Part shown: piece by piece, positions 33,975-46,330 of the stretch
Layout of the letters: every line of letters begins with the position of its first letter
How positions within the stretch are numbered: the first letter of the stretch is position 1
Source of the DNA: Rhizomys pruinosus
Lineage: Eukaryota; Chordata; Mammalia; Rodentia; Spalacidae
DNA: 64,000 bases
NCBI GenBank assembly: GCA_009823505.1
Contig: VZQC01009975.1
Location: 818,475-882,474 of the forward strand
Direction: 5' to 3'
Notes under the pieces: generated by a model
Seen by the model: the letters and a program-made list of their open reading frames with translations, nothing else
Told to the model about the DNA's origin: nothing
The model's database searches: none
Translations under genes and position numbers: made by a program

Positions 33975-34655
33975 TGTTGCTTTCAATTGCTGTGACAAAA
34001 CAGTCTGACTAATACCAGGTGAGAATTGGGGGGGAGGGGGGTTATTTGGCTCATATCTCCCAGGTCACATTTCATAACTGAGAGAGCCGAAGGTAGGAAC
34101 TCAGGATTGGAACCTGAGGGCAGGAATTGAAGCACAGGTCATGGAGGAACACTGCTTACTAGCTTGATCCTCTGGCCCATGCTCAGCCAGCTTTCTTTTT
34201 TTTTTTTTCTTTTTTTTTTTCTTTTTTTTATTAATTTTATTTAGTTCTGTATGTGTGTGAATGTACTGCCTGCATGCAGGTCTGTGCACCCGTGTCGTGC
34301 AATGCCGCGGAGGTCAGAAGAGGGTCTCGGATTCCCCTGGAGCTGGAGTTCTCCTGGAATTGGAGTTTCAGACGGCTCTCGGCCGCCATGTGGGTGCTGG
34401 GGATCGAACCCGGGTCCTCTGTAAGAGCAGTCGGCGCTCTTAACCGCTAGGCCATCTCTCCAGCCCCTCAGCCAGCTTTCTTATACAATATACAATAACC
34501 TGCCCAGCATGGCACCGCCCACAGAAGGCTGAGCCCTCCCACATCACTCAAAAATGACTAAAATACCCCACAGTCCAATCCAGAGGAGGAAGTTCCCCAA
34601 TTATGGCTCCCTAAACCAAGGTCAGTCAAGTTGATAACTAAAGCTATCCAACATA
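33975..34655 (+). repeat. Rodent medium-reiteration repeat, copy 2, split by a B2
   Basis: Same family as 2430-2835: TTCAATTGCTGTGACAAAAC, CTGACTAATACCAG, GAAGCACAGGTCATGGAGGA and CTGCCCAGCATGGCACCGCC, ending GTCAGTCAAGTTGATAACTA. It is interrupted at 34198-34466 by a B2; removing the B2 and one duplication copy restores continuity. Confidence 0.8.
34198..34466 (-). mobile_element. Young B2 SINE (17-bp-duplication type), copy 6
   Basis: Minus-strand B2 very close to copies 1, 2 and 4, with both 17-bp units and a long T/CTTT-rich tail at 34198-34230 on the plus strand. A perfect 16-bp target-site duplication CTCAGCCAGCTTTCTT lies at 34182-34197 and 34467-34482. Confidence 0.97.
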
Positions 34656-34659
34656 CTGC

Positions 34660-35055
34660 TCTATGAAGAAGAATAGTACTGGAAGAGGAAGCTAGAGTCC
34701 ACTCCCTTCCTTGAATGTGAAAAATTCAAAATAAAATATAAAATGGAGTGAGCAAGCTAAAACCCCCAAAACAGATTAAAATACAATGACCAGTTTGGAT
34801 TTTTTCTAGGAACTCAAGTTCAGTCCAGAATTATTTTTTTCTTATAATGGCATGTACACACATGCATTCATCATATAGAGTACATGTGCAAGGAAGGTAC
34901 TCTCACACTCAAAACCCATTCTCCTGATCTTCGTATGCATAAATAAATGAAACTGAATAGATTCTAAGATTATCCACAAACAAGTTAAAACTAAAATACT
35001 CAAGATACAAAACTATATGTAGCAAAACACTTTATATTTAGAAATATTACATAAG
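34660..35055. other. No recognised feature
   Basis: AT-rich unique-looking sequence with no ORF or repeat that I can support. Confidence 0.45.
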
Positions 35056-36280
35056 CAAATTTAAAATATTTTATTGATTCTTTGAGAATTTTATAGAGTA
35101 TACTTTGATTATATGTGGATCCTCCCCCACTTTCACCCCTCATTACTGCACACACCAACGTCATGCCCTTTATTGATTTTAAGACCTGTGGAGTCTAGTT
35201 AGCATCCCCCAAATGCCCTTGGGTGTGGGTCTATCCTCTGGAGTCTAGTCAACTTACATGTCATCATATCCTTAAAGAAACTCTTTTCTTACCACACCCT
35301 CCAGCAGCTATCAGTTGTCAATAGATCCTCAGTTACAACCGTGCTTCTTCCCCACATCCCCCAAAACCTCCTGGGATCTTGTCTGGCCTTAGCCTGACCA
35401 TATCTTGTGCATGCTGTTTCAAGTGCTGTGTGTTCATATGTGTAACAGCCCTACCGCATCCACAAAATCCAGTTTCCTTGGATTCATCCAACACTTCCAG
35501 CTCTTGTAATTTTCTAGCCTCTCTTCCTCAATGATCGCTGAGATTAGGAGGAGGGGGTTATGATACGTGTTCTCTTTAGGGCTAAGCACGCTATAGCCCC
35601 TTGTCCTCTACAGGTTGATCAGTTGTAGGTCTCTGTGTTAACTGCCATCTACTACTACAAGAAGAAGGTTCTCTGGTAAGAGTTGAAGGATTACTAATCA
35701 ATGAGTATAACAATAAGTTATTAGTGGTCAGTTTAATACAATGTCTAATTGGCAGAATAATAATAGTAGGTGTTCTCCTATGGCCTGGACCTGTCTAGCT
35801 ACAAATTCTTGGCCCTGATTATAGTGCCAGGTAGGGGCTTCATCTTGTGAAGAGTGCGTTAAACCCAATCAGAAAGTGGTTGGTCACTGCCATAATATTT
35901 GTGCTACTGTTGCACCAGTAGGCATATCCTGCCAGGCCAGTCATTGTTGTAGCTCTCAAGGTTCACAGCTGATGATTGAGCTGGAAACCAAAACAGGCAA
36001 TAGTTGTAAGGTCAATGATTACTCTTCTTTTTGGATAACAAACATAGTACCATCTAGCACTAGCCAGCAGAGATGAAGCTTTGAGGTTGGCACCAGCTTA
36101 ACTTACCTTTGATCTAAGACTCAAGTATGTAGTGTGTTAAGCAAAAGGTTCTGACCATCAAGTTCTGGCAGGTAACCAAGTGACATGCCAGTAGTCAGTA
36201 TTGTTGGAGAGTCTATGGAATACCCTTGATCAATAACTCCAAAAGAGGAAGTCCATTCCTGGCATTAAGCTTTACATTAT
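35055..36280 (-). mobile_element. Old Lx-type L1 3' UTR, second copy
   Basis: Read against the minus strand it parallels 25055-26350: TTTTATTGATTCTTTGAGAA, a GGATCCTCCCCCACTTTC pyrimidine tract, AAGACCTGTGGAGTCTAGTT, AACTGCCATCTACTACTACA and AATCAGAAAGTGGTTGGTCA. About 1.2 kb of 3' UTR only; the ORFs were lost by 5' truncation. Confidence 0.78.
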
Positions 36281-36290
36281 GCACATTTCT

Positions 36291-36432
36291 TTTGGGACAG
36301 GGTACTATTGTGTACCTCTGGCAATCTTATAACTCACTACGTAGACCAGAGCAGCCTTGAACTCATAGAGATCCTCCTGTCTCTGACTCCTGAGTGCTAG
36401 GATTAAAGGGGTGCAGTGCCATGCCTAGCTAA
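36291..36432 (-). mobile_element. Diverged B1 SINE
   Basis: On the plus strand: GGGACAGGGTACTATTGTGT, ACTCACTACGTAGACCAGAG, CTCCTGAGTGCTAGGATTAA, then AGTGCCATGCCTAGC. Clearly B1-derived but old. Confidence 0.85.
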
Positions 36433-39340
36433 CAAAAATATTTTTCATAAATATTATTATTTTAATAAATATATTGCATTTATGTATGCATATATGTATA
36501 TGTATGCAGGTACATATCTAAATTTACATATTTTAACACACACCTATATTGCACATACACATGCATGTTCTTTCCTTGTAAAGGATACATACACTTGAGG
36601 AGTCTAGGATTTGGAACCTGGCCAGTGGTATACGTATGATGTGGTAACTAGGGTGATTCAACTTATCCTTGAAGATTGACATCAAGAGAAGATACTTTCC
36701 TGTTGTAATTTAATACTAAGCTCAAAGGCATAATAAAGAATTTTGTATCTTGGGTTTTTTCCTTGTGTGTCTCAAGACTTGATAGCAGAAGTGAACATAC
36801 GATTCACAGGACACACTCATTCATCATGTCATGTCAGTAAAGACTGTCAAGTTGTACTTTGAAGCCTGGGCCAGTCTACTTGGCCAGTGAATGACAGTCC
36901 CAGTTCCCCTGCAGTGTCAAGGAAATCAGATGTGGCATGCTTACATCTCCAACTTTTCCATCTTTCTGAGAAGCATGGAACCACTTTGCCATGTTCTCCA
37001 CACACCCGACTGGGGTGGGGGGGTGTGCCTGGTTTGTGTAGGTCCCTGGATGTCTGTCCCTGTTCCTCTGAATTCCCTATCTCTACCCTCAGTCCTCTTG
37101 TCCATTACATTACTATTGTTTCTTTTATGTATCTGTATTTCCCATGTACCCTAAATATTAATAATTTGTGTTTACTCATGCTGACAACATCTTAAAAGCC
37201 TTCAACTCACAGCTTGATTTTATGGTGATTTTGCCAATTCCAGCATGCTTTGTGTTGTCCAATTTGTCATTGTTTCCTTTCTGTCTTTTCCATAAATAGA
37301 AAAACTCTCATTTGTGATTTAATTGCAAGTGTCTTTTCTATTTTTATATTCAAGATGAACATTTTACTTTCTTGTGTTGTAGTGACATACTTTCTTACAC
37401 TTATAAGTCAGCTTTGTTTTGTGTTTATCACTTTGATATTCCCAGAGTTTATTTTTCTGATTCTTCTGTTCATTGCTGACTTGAAATAACAGATTTGTAG
37501 TAAATTTATTTAACTTTATAATAAAAAGGATTCATATTCTCTTTTTTTATCTCATTTCAAAGACTAAAACCTGTTTGTATATCAGTGTCATTGCATTGTA
37601 ATTACACTGATCATACATACACCTTGCTACTTGATATGGTGAATTCCAAGTCATATTTTGTGATTTACATGTGTCATTATTCTTGGAGATGTTTTTGAAC
37701 AGCTTTATGATTAAATTATCAAAATAAATGTAAGAATTCCTTAGAAAGATTGTAATAAAATTCACTGATTTTCATAATTACAGCAGATTTGCTCTCTTTA
37801 AACTATTGAGACTACTCACTTGATAATACTAACTCTTTGGCTATTCAAAGGCAGATCATTTTTACATAGTTTAAAAAGTGTTAGCAAAAAGTTTAAACTT
37901 TCATTGACAGGCTTTCTTTGATACATTTTGCAGGATTTTTTGATTGTTAGTGAACATAGGCCTATTTTACCTTATGATATCCAAATGGTTGTTATTTAAC
38001 AGAACACGTTTTACCCACTCATGACAATCAGAGAGTCAAGAATCTTAGTGGTGAGGCTCTGAGGAAATTAGCAAACTCATTGCCGTGGGTCACAGGGACT
38101 TGATTACATGGCAAGCTACTGAGATGGTATACCAGGTTTCTATTAGTGTGTCCTAATAACCCACATCTGAGTTTACACATATTCAACTTAGACAGAAGGT
38201 GAAGAATTAGAGAATGCTATTTGTGCACTAAAGGCAGTAAATGTCTAAACTTTGAATGTAGTTTTAATATACACATGCTGAAGAATGCTCTGTAGTTTTA
38301 TTATGGATTATTTTATTTGCATCACAAAGATACTGAATTGAAGTCTTCCTATATTGTTTGTACTTTAATTCTCCAACTGTAGTGTGTATTCCTTTAGGAC
38401 TGTTTGATAGCCCAGGGCATTGACATCTAGACTTTTTAGACCTACTCTTAGGATCAGCCACTGGAATATTTTTAACTCCTAGTTAGATTAGCTAAACTCA
38501 ACTGAAGAAAGTAATTCCTAGGACATAGAGGGTATGAACATTTTTATTTTTATGCATGTGCAGATGTGTGCAAGCATGAGCTCACAAGACAATATCAGGT
38601 ATCTTGTTCTACCACACTGCAAATATACAAATTTTTAATTTGCCAAGCACTGTCAAAATGTTACCTATAATAATTTTAAGCATATTTATAACAACTTATA
38701 CACACATAAATGACTAAATTAATGTGAATTATCTCCAACTCTATAGATTTTATACTTCATAATTTGAATAACATGACTAAATATTTTAAACAGGTACTCT
38801 ACATGTCAATCATTTCAGTTTTTGTATATTGATCTTTAAACAGAAACTTCATGTTTCAGTTCATGGCTGCTTTATCTCAGATTTTAAGCACAATAACAGA
38901 TCTTGAAGTTTCTTCATTGAGTACATTTACCCTTTGAAATGCCAAGAAGAATTTCATAAAATATTATATCAGACAAAAAATTGTATATTGGCTTGCTTGG
39001 AGAATATTTGTCCCTGTTGTACCTACAGACCCAAAACGACCAATGAAATTTAATATAAAACAAAAATTTGTAATATTTTGCTATGCTATTTCTAATATTT
39101 CTGAAGACTCTTCAGCACATTTACATTTTTACACGGAAGTGTGAAGCATTATTCCAGAATGGTTCTTCCTATTGTTTGCCTGGACACAGGAAGTTGTTTT
39201 TCTTTGGCAAAATGTTAGGTCCAGTGTCCATTCCAGAAAAAGCACTCGCAGGAGTGTGGGTAAAGTTCCAGGACTGCATCCCAAGTCACCGAGACTTAGG
39301 AAAACGTGGGTGTCTCATAGCTCACTAACTCTGCTACACT
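36433..39340. other. Long AT-rich stretch without recognised genes
   Basis: About 2.9 kb. A TATG/CATA-rich patch lies at 36480-36560. Overlapping ORFs of 102 and 87 codons at 36887-37195 have no known domain. A B3-like scrap may be present near 38560-38600 (GCAGATGTGTGCAAGCATGA) but is too short to call. No CpG-rich or conserved-looking exon is visible. Confidence 0.45.
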
Positions 39341-39860
39341 TTCTCAGGCATGTGAGGGTCTCAGGGGCTGTGCAGGGCCAGCCCGAGAAGCTGTCTTTGG
39401 GCCTGGAGAGTGGACAGTAGCCAATTGTGAAGAAACCGTGAAGGAAGCGAGGTGCTGTGTTATCTGTTTATTAGACTTCAGGCTTTTTTTGAACAGGAAG
39501 ACTGACTGGTGGGAAGACAGGCCAGGAGGGGAGCAAATAGGCAGGTAAGGAGAGAAGAGGAGCTTTGGCCAAGATGAGAACGTTTCCGGCTGTGAACCTG
39601 CTTCTGGCGGCCGAGCAGCCGCACATACCTGACCCAGTAGGCCTTTTAAAGCTGTCCATGCTTTTGCCCAGTTTCTGTCTGTGCAGGTGCATAAGAGCTC
39701 GCCCATTGTTCCCCACCTTGGAAGTCAGTGTCAGAAGCATGGTACGCAGTGCAGACCTAGAGTTAGATATGGTGGTGCAGTCACCTCTCGGAATGCAACA
39801 TATTCTGTTGTTGACAGACAGCAGCTCCCCTGCTCAGAGTGGCCGACTCCTGTACTAATT
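39340..39860. other. CpG-bearing unique segment, unexplained
   Basis: Compared with its surroundings this half kilobase is GC-richer and keeps more CpG, for example CTTCTGGCGGCCGAGCAGCC at about 39600. Possible splice donors are visible on both strands: GGCAGGTAAGG at 39541 (plus) and, on the minus strand, GTCAGGTATGTG near 39630. ORFs of 97 codons (plus) and 120 and 89 codons (minus) overlap and cannot all be real; none has a domain I recognise. It might be a host exon, a pseudogene or a regulatory segment. Confidence 0.3.
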
Positions 39861-39888
39861 GTTTTTTTTTTTTTTTTTTTTTTTTTTT
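39861..39888 (-). repeat. Poly(A) run on the minus strand
   Basis: An uninterrupted T run of about 28 on the plus strand, with TTGCCACACTACTTGTCGGA beyond it. It could be the tail of a minus-strand retrocopy lying at 39889 and above, but no parent gene or SINE was recognised there. Confidence 0.7.
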
Positions 39889-41690
39889 GCCACACTACTT
39901 GTCGGATCAAATATCCTAAGCCCATGACATGCTAATACTTAATGAGCAATGCGGTGACAGTCAGGTCTTCATTATTCCCTCTAGAACAGATTTTACTTTA
40001 CACAGAGCTGTGCTGTCCTTGCCTGCCTCCTTAGGGTAGAACCACTGTCCATTCTCATTGCAGAGCCATGATCATCTGGTACCTTCAATAGCTCTGCAAG
40101 AGGTATCAGAAATGTTAGTGGTCAGTAAGATAAGAAAGAATATTCCAGAATGAATGATTATATTTCCAGAATAGGGCTGGGAAGATCTAACTAGGCCACT
40201 CAATTGATGATGTAATAGAAAGAAAAAAGTACTCCAGATCATTTCTAAGCCTGCTCCGAAATTAAGGAATCCCGCACTTTCTTCCTGGGCTGTGAGCTCA
40301 GTGTGTGACCTTTTCCTGCCTGCAGAATGAAAGTTAATTCCCAGATGAGTCTCCTCTGTGGTGTTCTGAAGAGTCTCCACCCACACAAGCTTCCTTAGGG
40401 CCTTCCTGATGTCCACCTTTGAAGCCAATCAGCTATGTCTTATTGATTAATCATGGCTTTCTTTGAAAGATCTGACATGTTCCAGCCACAACAAGGTCCC
40501 CACTGTGATGGCCAACCTTTCAATAAGAAGAAACTGTGCTAAGCTGGAGGTCAGCTCTGTACCCAAGTCCAGAAGAAGAAAACCGATCTAAGAAAGGAAA
40601 ATTAATATCACAAATGGGGATTCCTTCAGCATGCATATTGCTTTCCAGTCTTTGGAAGAGTAGAACTTTATCTCCCCAAAAGAGACCTACAGGAGGATTG
40701 GTTGACTCACAAGGGACACTGCTGTATTTATGACAGGTGATTTTTAACCGCAGAATAGAACAGAAGTTAAAAAACAAAACAAAACAAAACAAAAAAAACA
40801 ACAACAAAAAAAACATCTGTAGGGGAGACCATCTAATGGCGGATCCCAAAGAGAGGCAGATCTTTTCCTTCCCCAGCTTCAGCAAGCATCACAGTAAACA
40901 TCTCAGTCCTCGGTGACCATAAAACCCGACTTCAAACCAATTCAGGTACAACTTAACATTTAGCTTCTTAAATAACACCAGATCTCCACGCTCTGTCCAC
41001 AGTTAGGGAGAAACTAGTAAAGGTGATTCGTGTTTTCCACAAGTGATTTATCTCAGAGCTCCTTGTGGAGAGAAAATGCCATTTGGCTCTGGTTTTCCCA
41101 GAAACCAAAAGTCAGAGTGCTGACGACTCACCTTGGCACGCTCCTGTGACTCATTCATGTGACCATTGAATACAGACAGACAGGCATGAGCTCTACTCAG
41201 CCCAGGTTTCCAGCAAGAATTCAAGCCCTGGACTAGTAACCGTTTCATCTCATCTGTGACCACGTCAACTCTGATGTAAAAATTAGATTATTCTTTAGCT
41301 TCATAAAGAAGAAACACCTTGACTTCAAAAGATTCTAACTGTTCAGGGTATCTTACTGAATATTCACTCCCCAGCACACAATACATTAGTACCAAATGAT
41401 ACCTTGAAACCCAGTCAAAAGTGATGTTTACAAATGTGACATCTAGAGCAGCCTAACTTCACACCACCCCTGCTGAGCCCCACACAGCAGATACACATTT
41501 GGGGAACTTATACTAAAATCCCCAAGACTCGGAAATGTTCTCCAGTAGCCTAAAAGCCTGCATCTGCCAAATAGAATTGCGCAGGGGACAAGTTCCTGAG
41601 GATGTACTGTGGATGAAGGAAAAACTCTGTGATTTTTAACACACATATTCACAACACAAAGAAATAATTTTTAAGAGAAACAGCCCCCAA
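39889..41690. other. No recognised feature
   Basis: Unique-looking DNA with an A-rich (AAAAC)n-type tract at 40770-40815. Minus-strand ORFs of 118 codons (40072-40428) and 121 codons (40520-40885) show no family motif; the second runs through the A-rich tract. Confidence 0.4.
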
Positions 41691-41691
41691 G

Positions 41692-41880
41692 ATGGCCATG
41701 ATGGCACACACCTATAATCCCAGGACTCAGGAGACAGAGGCAGGAGGACAGAAGCAAGTTGAAGAGCAACCTTATCTACAGACCAAGTTCAAGACCTGTA
41801 GGAGCATAGTAAGACTGTTGAAAAACAAAACAAACAAACAAAAAAACCAAACAAAAAACAAGGAACAAAAAAAAAAAAGA
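41692..41880 (+). mobile_element. Diverged B1 SINE with A-rich tail
   Basis: GATGGCCATGATGGCACACA, then CCTATAATCCCAGGACTCAG and GGCAGGAGGACAGAAGCAAG, followed by an (AAAC)n-type tail at 41820-41880. An old B1 or close 7SL-derived relative. Confidence 0.75.
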
Positions 41881-43235
41881 ATACATGTCAGTGTTATTGA
41901 ATGTGGCTGTTTGCCTTGACTCCAACATGACACATTATTTCGCAGTTTATATTATTCACAGAGTTGTTAAAGCACACACTGACTTTTAAACATTGTGCTT
42001 GTGTCTAATTTATGGCTGAAACAAGAAAACACATATTATGTTGGGCTGAGATAGGAAACTTTAACCTTGTATTTTATACAGACTTATGACATGTGGTTTA
42101 TTCAGCATGAATTATGAGATTTGAGTGGTGGTAATCCACAGGTTTCTTTTGCCAAACGAACATTCTAATGTTTGTAATTACAAAATTTAACTAGTATCTA
42201 GAGTGAGTGCTTTCCCACCAGAAGTCTTCTAGCACACAGTGAATTTTCACTGCACCTGCTACAGAGAGTCAGACTGAGGTCCCAGCATGCTCTGTAGGGC
42301 TGATATCTTCTGAGTCTCTCTACAGCCCAGTTCTGTGGTAGCCATGCCATTTCCTGAGCTATGCAGCAGAGCTTAGAAAGGAAAGAGCTCTATCACATAG
42401 AGTGTCACGCTGCCTCTGGTGACAAGGAAATAACAAAGTCTCATATCTTGTGGGGTTGTGTAGAAAAGCAGCGGGGGCAAGGTGATCACAGATATGTGTA
42501 AAAAGCAAACAATTTCTCCATCTCAGCACTCCTGCATTGGGTTTGCCCAGACTCAACATTCATTTTCCATGTTAGTTTTAGGACCCAGCCTTGGAAGTGT
42601 TGGATTTCTGAGAAAAATATAATGAATTCTATACAGCAAAGCCCTGCCTCCACCGTAAATGTATGCCTGGGTGAAGGTAAGTGTCCCAGTATTGCAGAGC
42701 AATGGACTCCCTGAAATGGCAGGTGCAGCCTCCTGAGGCCTTTCTGCCTGGCTGTGTGTGGCTAGCAGGACCAGGTTGGGGGTGGCTGGACAGAAAGGCA
42801 GGTTTAGCAAAAGTCAGCTACAATAAAATGGAGTTAGTTTGGCCATTTCATTATAGGTAAACATAAATATCAATCCAATATTGATCTATAAGCAACATAA
42901 TCTGCAAACATTAAAAGCAGGGCTCACTGATTATTGGCTTGGAAGTTTCTAATCACATGTTTATTTTTGATCATGAGATAAGATGGGTGATAGGAAGTAT
43001 GTGTGTTATTGATTACTTTCTTCTAGGTCTTTCCAAACTCACCCTTGAGTTACACTCTTTTCCTGACCTTCAAAGTAATTTGTAATCAATGCTTATTTGG
43101 AAGTGAAAAAAAATAATGACTTAGACATGTAGTACATAATAACTTCAGTCCTTAGAACCAACTAGCCATCGTAATATCACCCAGGCAGAACGTTCCATCC
43201 CAGCTCCACCTACAGCAACAGGAAACCCATTCTTT
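41881..43235. other. No recognised feature
   Basis: About 1.35 kb of unique-looking DNA. The minus-strand 66- and 85-codon ORFs (42359-42810) lack domains. Confidence 0.45.
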
Positions 43236-43243
43236 CTGTAATT

Positions 43244-43566
43244 CTGAGAAACTGGTTTTTCCTAACCAATACTTAGAATCATTTTTATTAACTGAAAACT
43301 TATTTGTTAACTGACCTGCCCCTGGTCTGATGACGTCTGGTGATCTGAAGTTACTGTGGTTATTGGGGTTGCCCCGGCATGATGTAATTTCGGTTCCAGG
43401 CTTTATAAACCCTGCTCTGCTTCTCCTTGGGGTTGAGAATTCTCTTGGGTATGAGCTCTTGATCGCTGGCTAATTATTAAAAATCTCTTAATTTGACCAT
43501 CACTATGTGGCATTCCTCTGTGTCTCAAGGTTGTTATAGCATGATAATAAAAAATCAGTTGTTACA
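43244..43566 (+). repeat. Probable solo LTR
   Basis: The segment starts TGAGAAACTGG and ends AGTTGTTACA, in the TG...CA style. It has a U3-like region with TATA sequence (GGCTTTATAAACC at 43400), a polyadenylation-like AATTATTAAAAATC at about 43473, and a U5-like stretch CATTCCTCTGTGTCTCAAGG. Length (about 320 bases) and order fit an endogenous retrovirus LTR. No internal region is adjacent and no target-site duplication was found, so the ends are uncertain. Confidence 0.5.
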
Positions 43567-43727
43567 GAAACAATGAACAGCTGCACACAAAATCTTTCTA
43601 AATATGCAAGACAATATTTATGACACAATTAGTCTAAAGATTCAGTAGTGAGTGGAAAAATAAAATATTACAGATTGTAGTTCCTCCCACTTGAAATCAG
43701 AAAGTGTCTTTTAAAATGCCAGAGAGG

Positions 43728-43945
43728 GGCTAGAGAGATGGTTCAGCTAAGAGCACTGACTGCTCTTGCAGAGGACCCAGGTTCTATTCCCAGCACCCAC
43801 ATGCAGCTAAGAACCATCTTTAACTCCAGTTCCAGGGGAATCCGATGCCCTCTTCTAACCTCCTCAACATTGCACAACACGGGTCCACCAACCTACATGC
43901 AGACAGTATACTCATACGTGTAAAAAAAATTAAATAATTAAAATG
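43728..43945 (+). mobile_element. B2 SINE, older type
   Basis: The head GGGGCTAGAGAGATGGTTCA is followed by ACTGCTCTTGCAGAGGACCC and the single AACTCCAGTTCCAGGGGAAT unit, ending GTGTAAAAAAAATTAAATAA. AAAATGCCAGAGAG before and AAAATGACAGAGG after look like a diverged target-site duplication. Confidence 0.9.
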
Positions 43946-45685
43946 ACAGAGGTTGCCATGTTTGAAAATGCTCATAGGTACTCATCTGCTTTTTCCTCAT
44001 CCTGAAGTAGCTGATTCCAATATATTCTTTGCTTTATTTAATTTCCCACTAATAAGTGGGTTTCAGTAACTGATGTAAATTTTCTAAATTTAAACGGTTG
44101 AGAAGAAAACAATAAATATGATCATTCTTAGCACCTTGAATTATTCTTAGCACCTTGAATTACAAACATTCATTAAAAGCTACTATGTAAGATCTCAAAG
44201 GTAGGATGAGTGGAAACACTGACTTCTCTAGTTTATTCCTCCTCCAATATGTCTGACATCCAAAGGTTGGCTAAAAGAAAGAAGTAAACTTACAACCAAG
44301 AAAACATATAATGTACAAGATTAGGAATATATCATGCAAGAACAAAAGTATACGAGCAACATAAATTCATGAAAAAAAATGTGTGAATGTTCAAACTTTT
44401 AAGTTCTGGATTAGTTATGAATGTTTTTGAGGCAATTAGTAATTAAAAGGAATAAATAAGTTAAAAATTCTGAGAGGCCTCCTGACACGATCTAACATGT
44501 AAGTGGTAAGACCATTGCCAATACTATCTGTTTCCCTCACAAATGGGAAAGGATCCTTAACATGGTTGTAACTTCACTTACATTCTCTGGCAATGTTTCG
44601 AGATGGAGCTGCTGGTTTTCAAGGGAAATTCCACAGCCTTAGTTCGCTCTGGCTGTCATGAAGAAATATCATGGACTGGGTAGCATATGAGGCAGGAATT
44701 TGTTTTGTAGTCTTAGAGCCTAGAGGCCTGAAGTCAAGGTATCAGCTCTTTTGGTTCCCCCTGAATCAGGTCATCCTCCCCATGAATTCTTACACGGTGA
44801 TCTCTCTGTATGTCTATGCCATGATCTTGTAGATACAGCAGTCATATTGGATTAGAGACCACCCTAAAATCCTTATTCAAACTTCTCACTACTATAAAGA
44901 CCCTATCTCCAACTGTGGTCCAATTCTGTGACACTGGGTATCAGAATTTTAGTGTGTGAATTTTGTAGGAACATTTAATCCATAACCTCTACCAACATCC
45001 TAGTTGCTAACACTTTTCCTTTCTCTTTCTTAATCACATAAATAAGGTATAAAAATGCTATTTCATGTACATGTACATAAATAAATGATCACTATAACTG
45101 AACAAATTACTGTATCTGTCATCTTGCACTTATTTGGGGTGGTGATTTAGACCACCTAAAAACCTACTCTTTTGGAAATTTCATTGATCTCAGTATACTG
45201 GGCATAGTTCCAGACTTATTTTATAAAATGACACCTTGTTACCCTGTTACCAATGTGGCCCATCTTTCTCCAAGCCCTCACACCCAGTAACCATTCTTCA
45301 CCCCTACACTTATTTCCTTTTCTGCATCACTGGTTATTACATATCTGAATAATCAGTTCACTATATACTTATATGTACATATATGTGTGGTGAAAAAAGA
45401 ACTAACAGTTTGAATAACTAACTTGAAAGAAAACCCACAGAGAAGTTTAAGGAAAATGATATTTAAAGACGGAATTCGTGGCATGGTTTTCGCAGAATCA
45501 GTGACCCCAGTTTTTCTCCTCTACTCTATTAGCACAGCACCACATGACTTAATTACAACTTCTTCATTCCTCATCGGGTACAGGACAGATGACAATAGCA
45601 TGAAGATCAGGGCACACAGAAAATACCAGACATACGAGATAGTGTTTCCAAAACAGTATGAAATGATCAATTAAAAAAATTAACT
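43946..45685. other. Mostly unassigned; possible ancient repeat at 44630-45000
   Basis: 44630-45000 (CTCTGGCTGTCATGAAGAAA, then TATCATGGACTGGGTAGCAT) recalls an ancient mammalian interspersed repeat, but I cannot name it. The 83-codon ORF at 45423-45674 has no recognised motif. The rest is AT-rich. Confidence 0.4.
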
Positions 45686-45694
45686 ACTTTGGGT

Positions 45695-45915
45695 GGGCTG
45701 GAGAGATGGCTCAGCAATTAAGAGCACTGGCTGCTTTTGCAGAGGACTTGGATTTGGTTATTAGTTCCCACATTGGAAGCTAACAACTATCCATAACTCC
45801 AGTTCCAGGGGATGGAAGGTCCACTTCTGCCCTCTGCAGGCACTGCACACATGTGATATATATATATATATATATAATTAATTAATATATATATATTAAT
45901 ATATATATATAATTT
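45695..45915 (+). mobile_element. B2 SINE with (TA)n tail region
   Basis: The head GGGCTGGAGAGATGGCTCAG at about 45697 leads to a single CTCCAGTTCCAGGGGATGGA unit and CACTGCACACATG. The tail is replaced by an imperfect palindromic TA-rich run at 45857-45912. Confidence 0.88.
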
Positions 45916-45983
45916 TAAAGTAAATACCTTACTTGAAATTAATAATGCTTATTTTTGGTGAAAAAACTATTATGTGAACACTG

Positions 45984-46330
45984 CCCTTCGCCTTTGCAGC
46001 CATGACCAGCGGGTTGGGTTTGGGTTTGGTGCCTCTGCAGCTTTTTGCGGGCTGATGGCACAGGAAGCCAGAAGTCACTCAGGCAGGTAGATTTTGGGGT
46101 AGACTGTCTCCTGAGATGCTGGAAGGGGGCCACAACTCTGAGCCCTCTTGTAGGGGGTGGCCATCAGGGTAGGACTGCCTTTCCCCTTTGCAGCCATGAC
46201 CAGCAGGTCGGGTTTGGGTTTGGTGCCTCTGTGGCTTTCTGCGGGCTGGCTCCTGAGGCACAGGAAGCTGGCAGTCACTCAGGCAGGTACCAGGCTAGGT
46301 CAGGCATATCCCCCCCAACCCAACGGGAAT
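45984..46330 (+). promoter_or_regulatory. L1 5' UTR with 194-bp monomers (type II)
   Basis: CCTTTGCAGCCATGACCAGC occurs at 45991 and 46185, 194 bases apart. Each is followed by GGGTTTGGGTTTGGTGCCTC and GGCACAGGAAGC. The sequence is unrelated to the type I monomers at 28.1 kb. After the monomers the leader (AATCCAAGTGGACT, GGAGAACCTTCAGAACAG) is shared with the 28 kb L1. A piece of this monomer also occurs on the minus strand at 1046-1110. Promoter function is inferred from known murine monomers. Confidence 0.8.

Noticed and set aside
39344..39858. Overlapping 120-, 97- and 89-codon ORFs as a host gene
   Set aside because: No recognisable domain, conflicting strands and no start or splice context that favours one; kept only as an unexplained segment.
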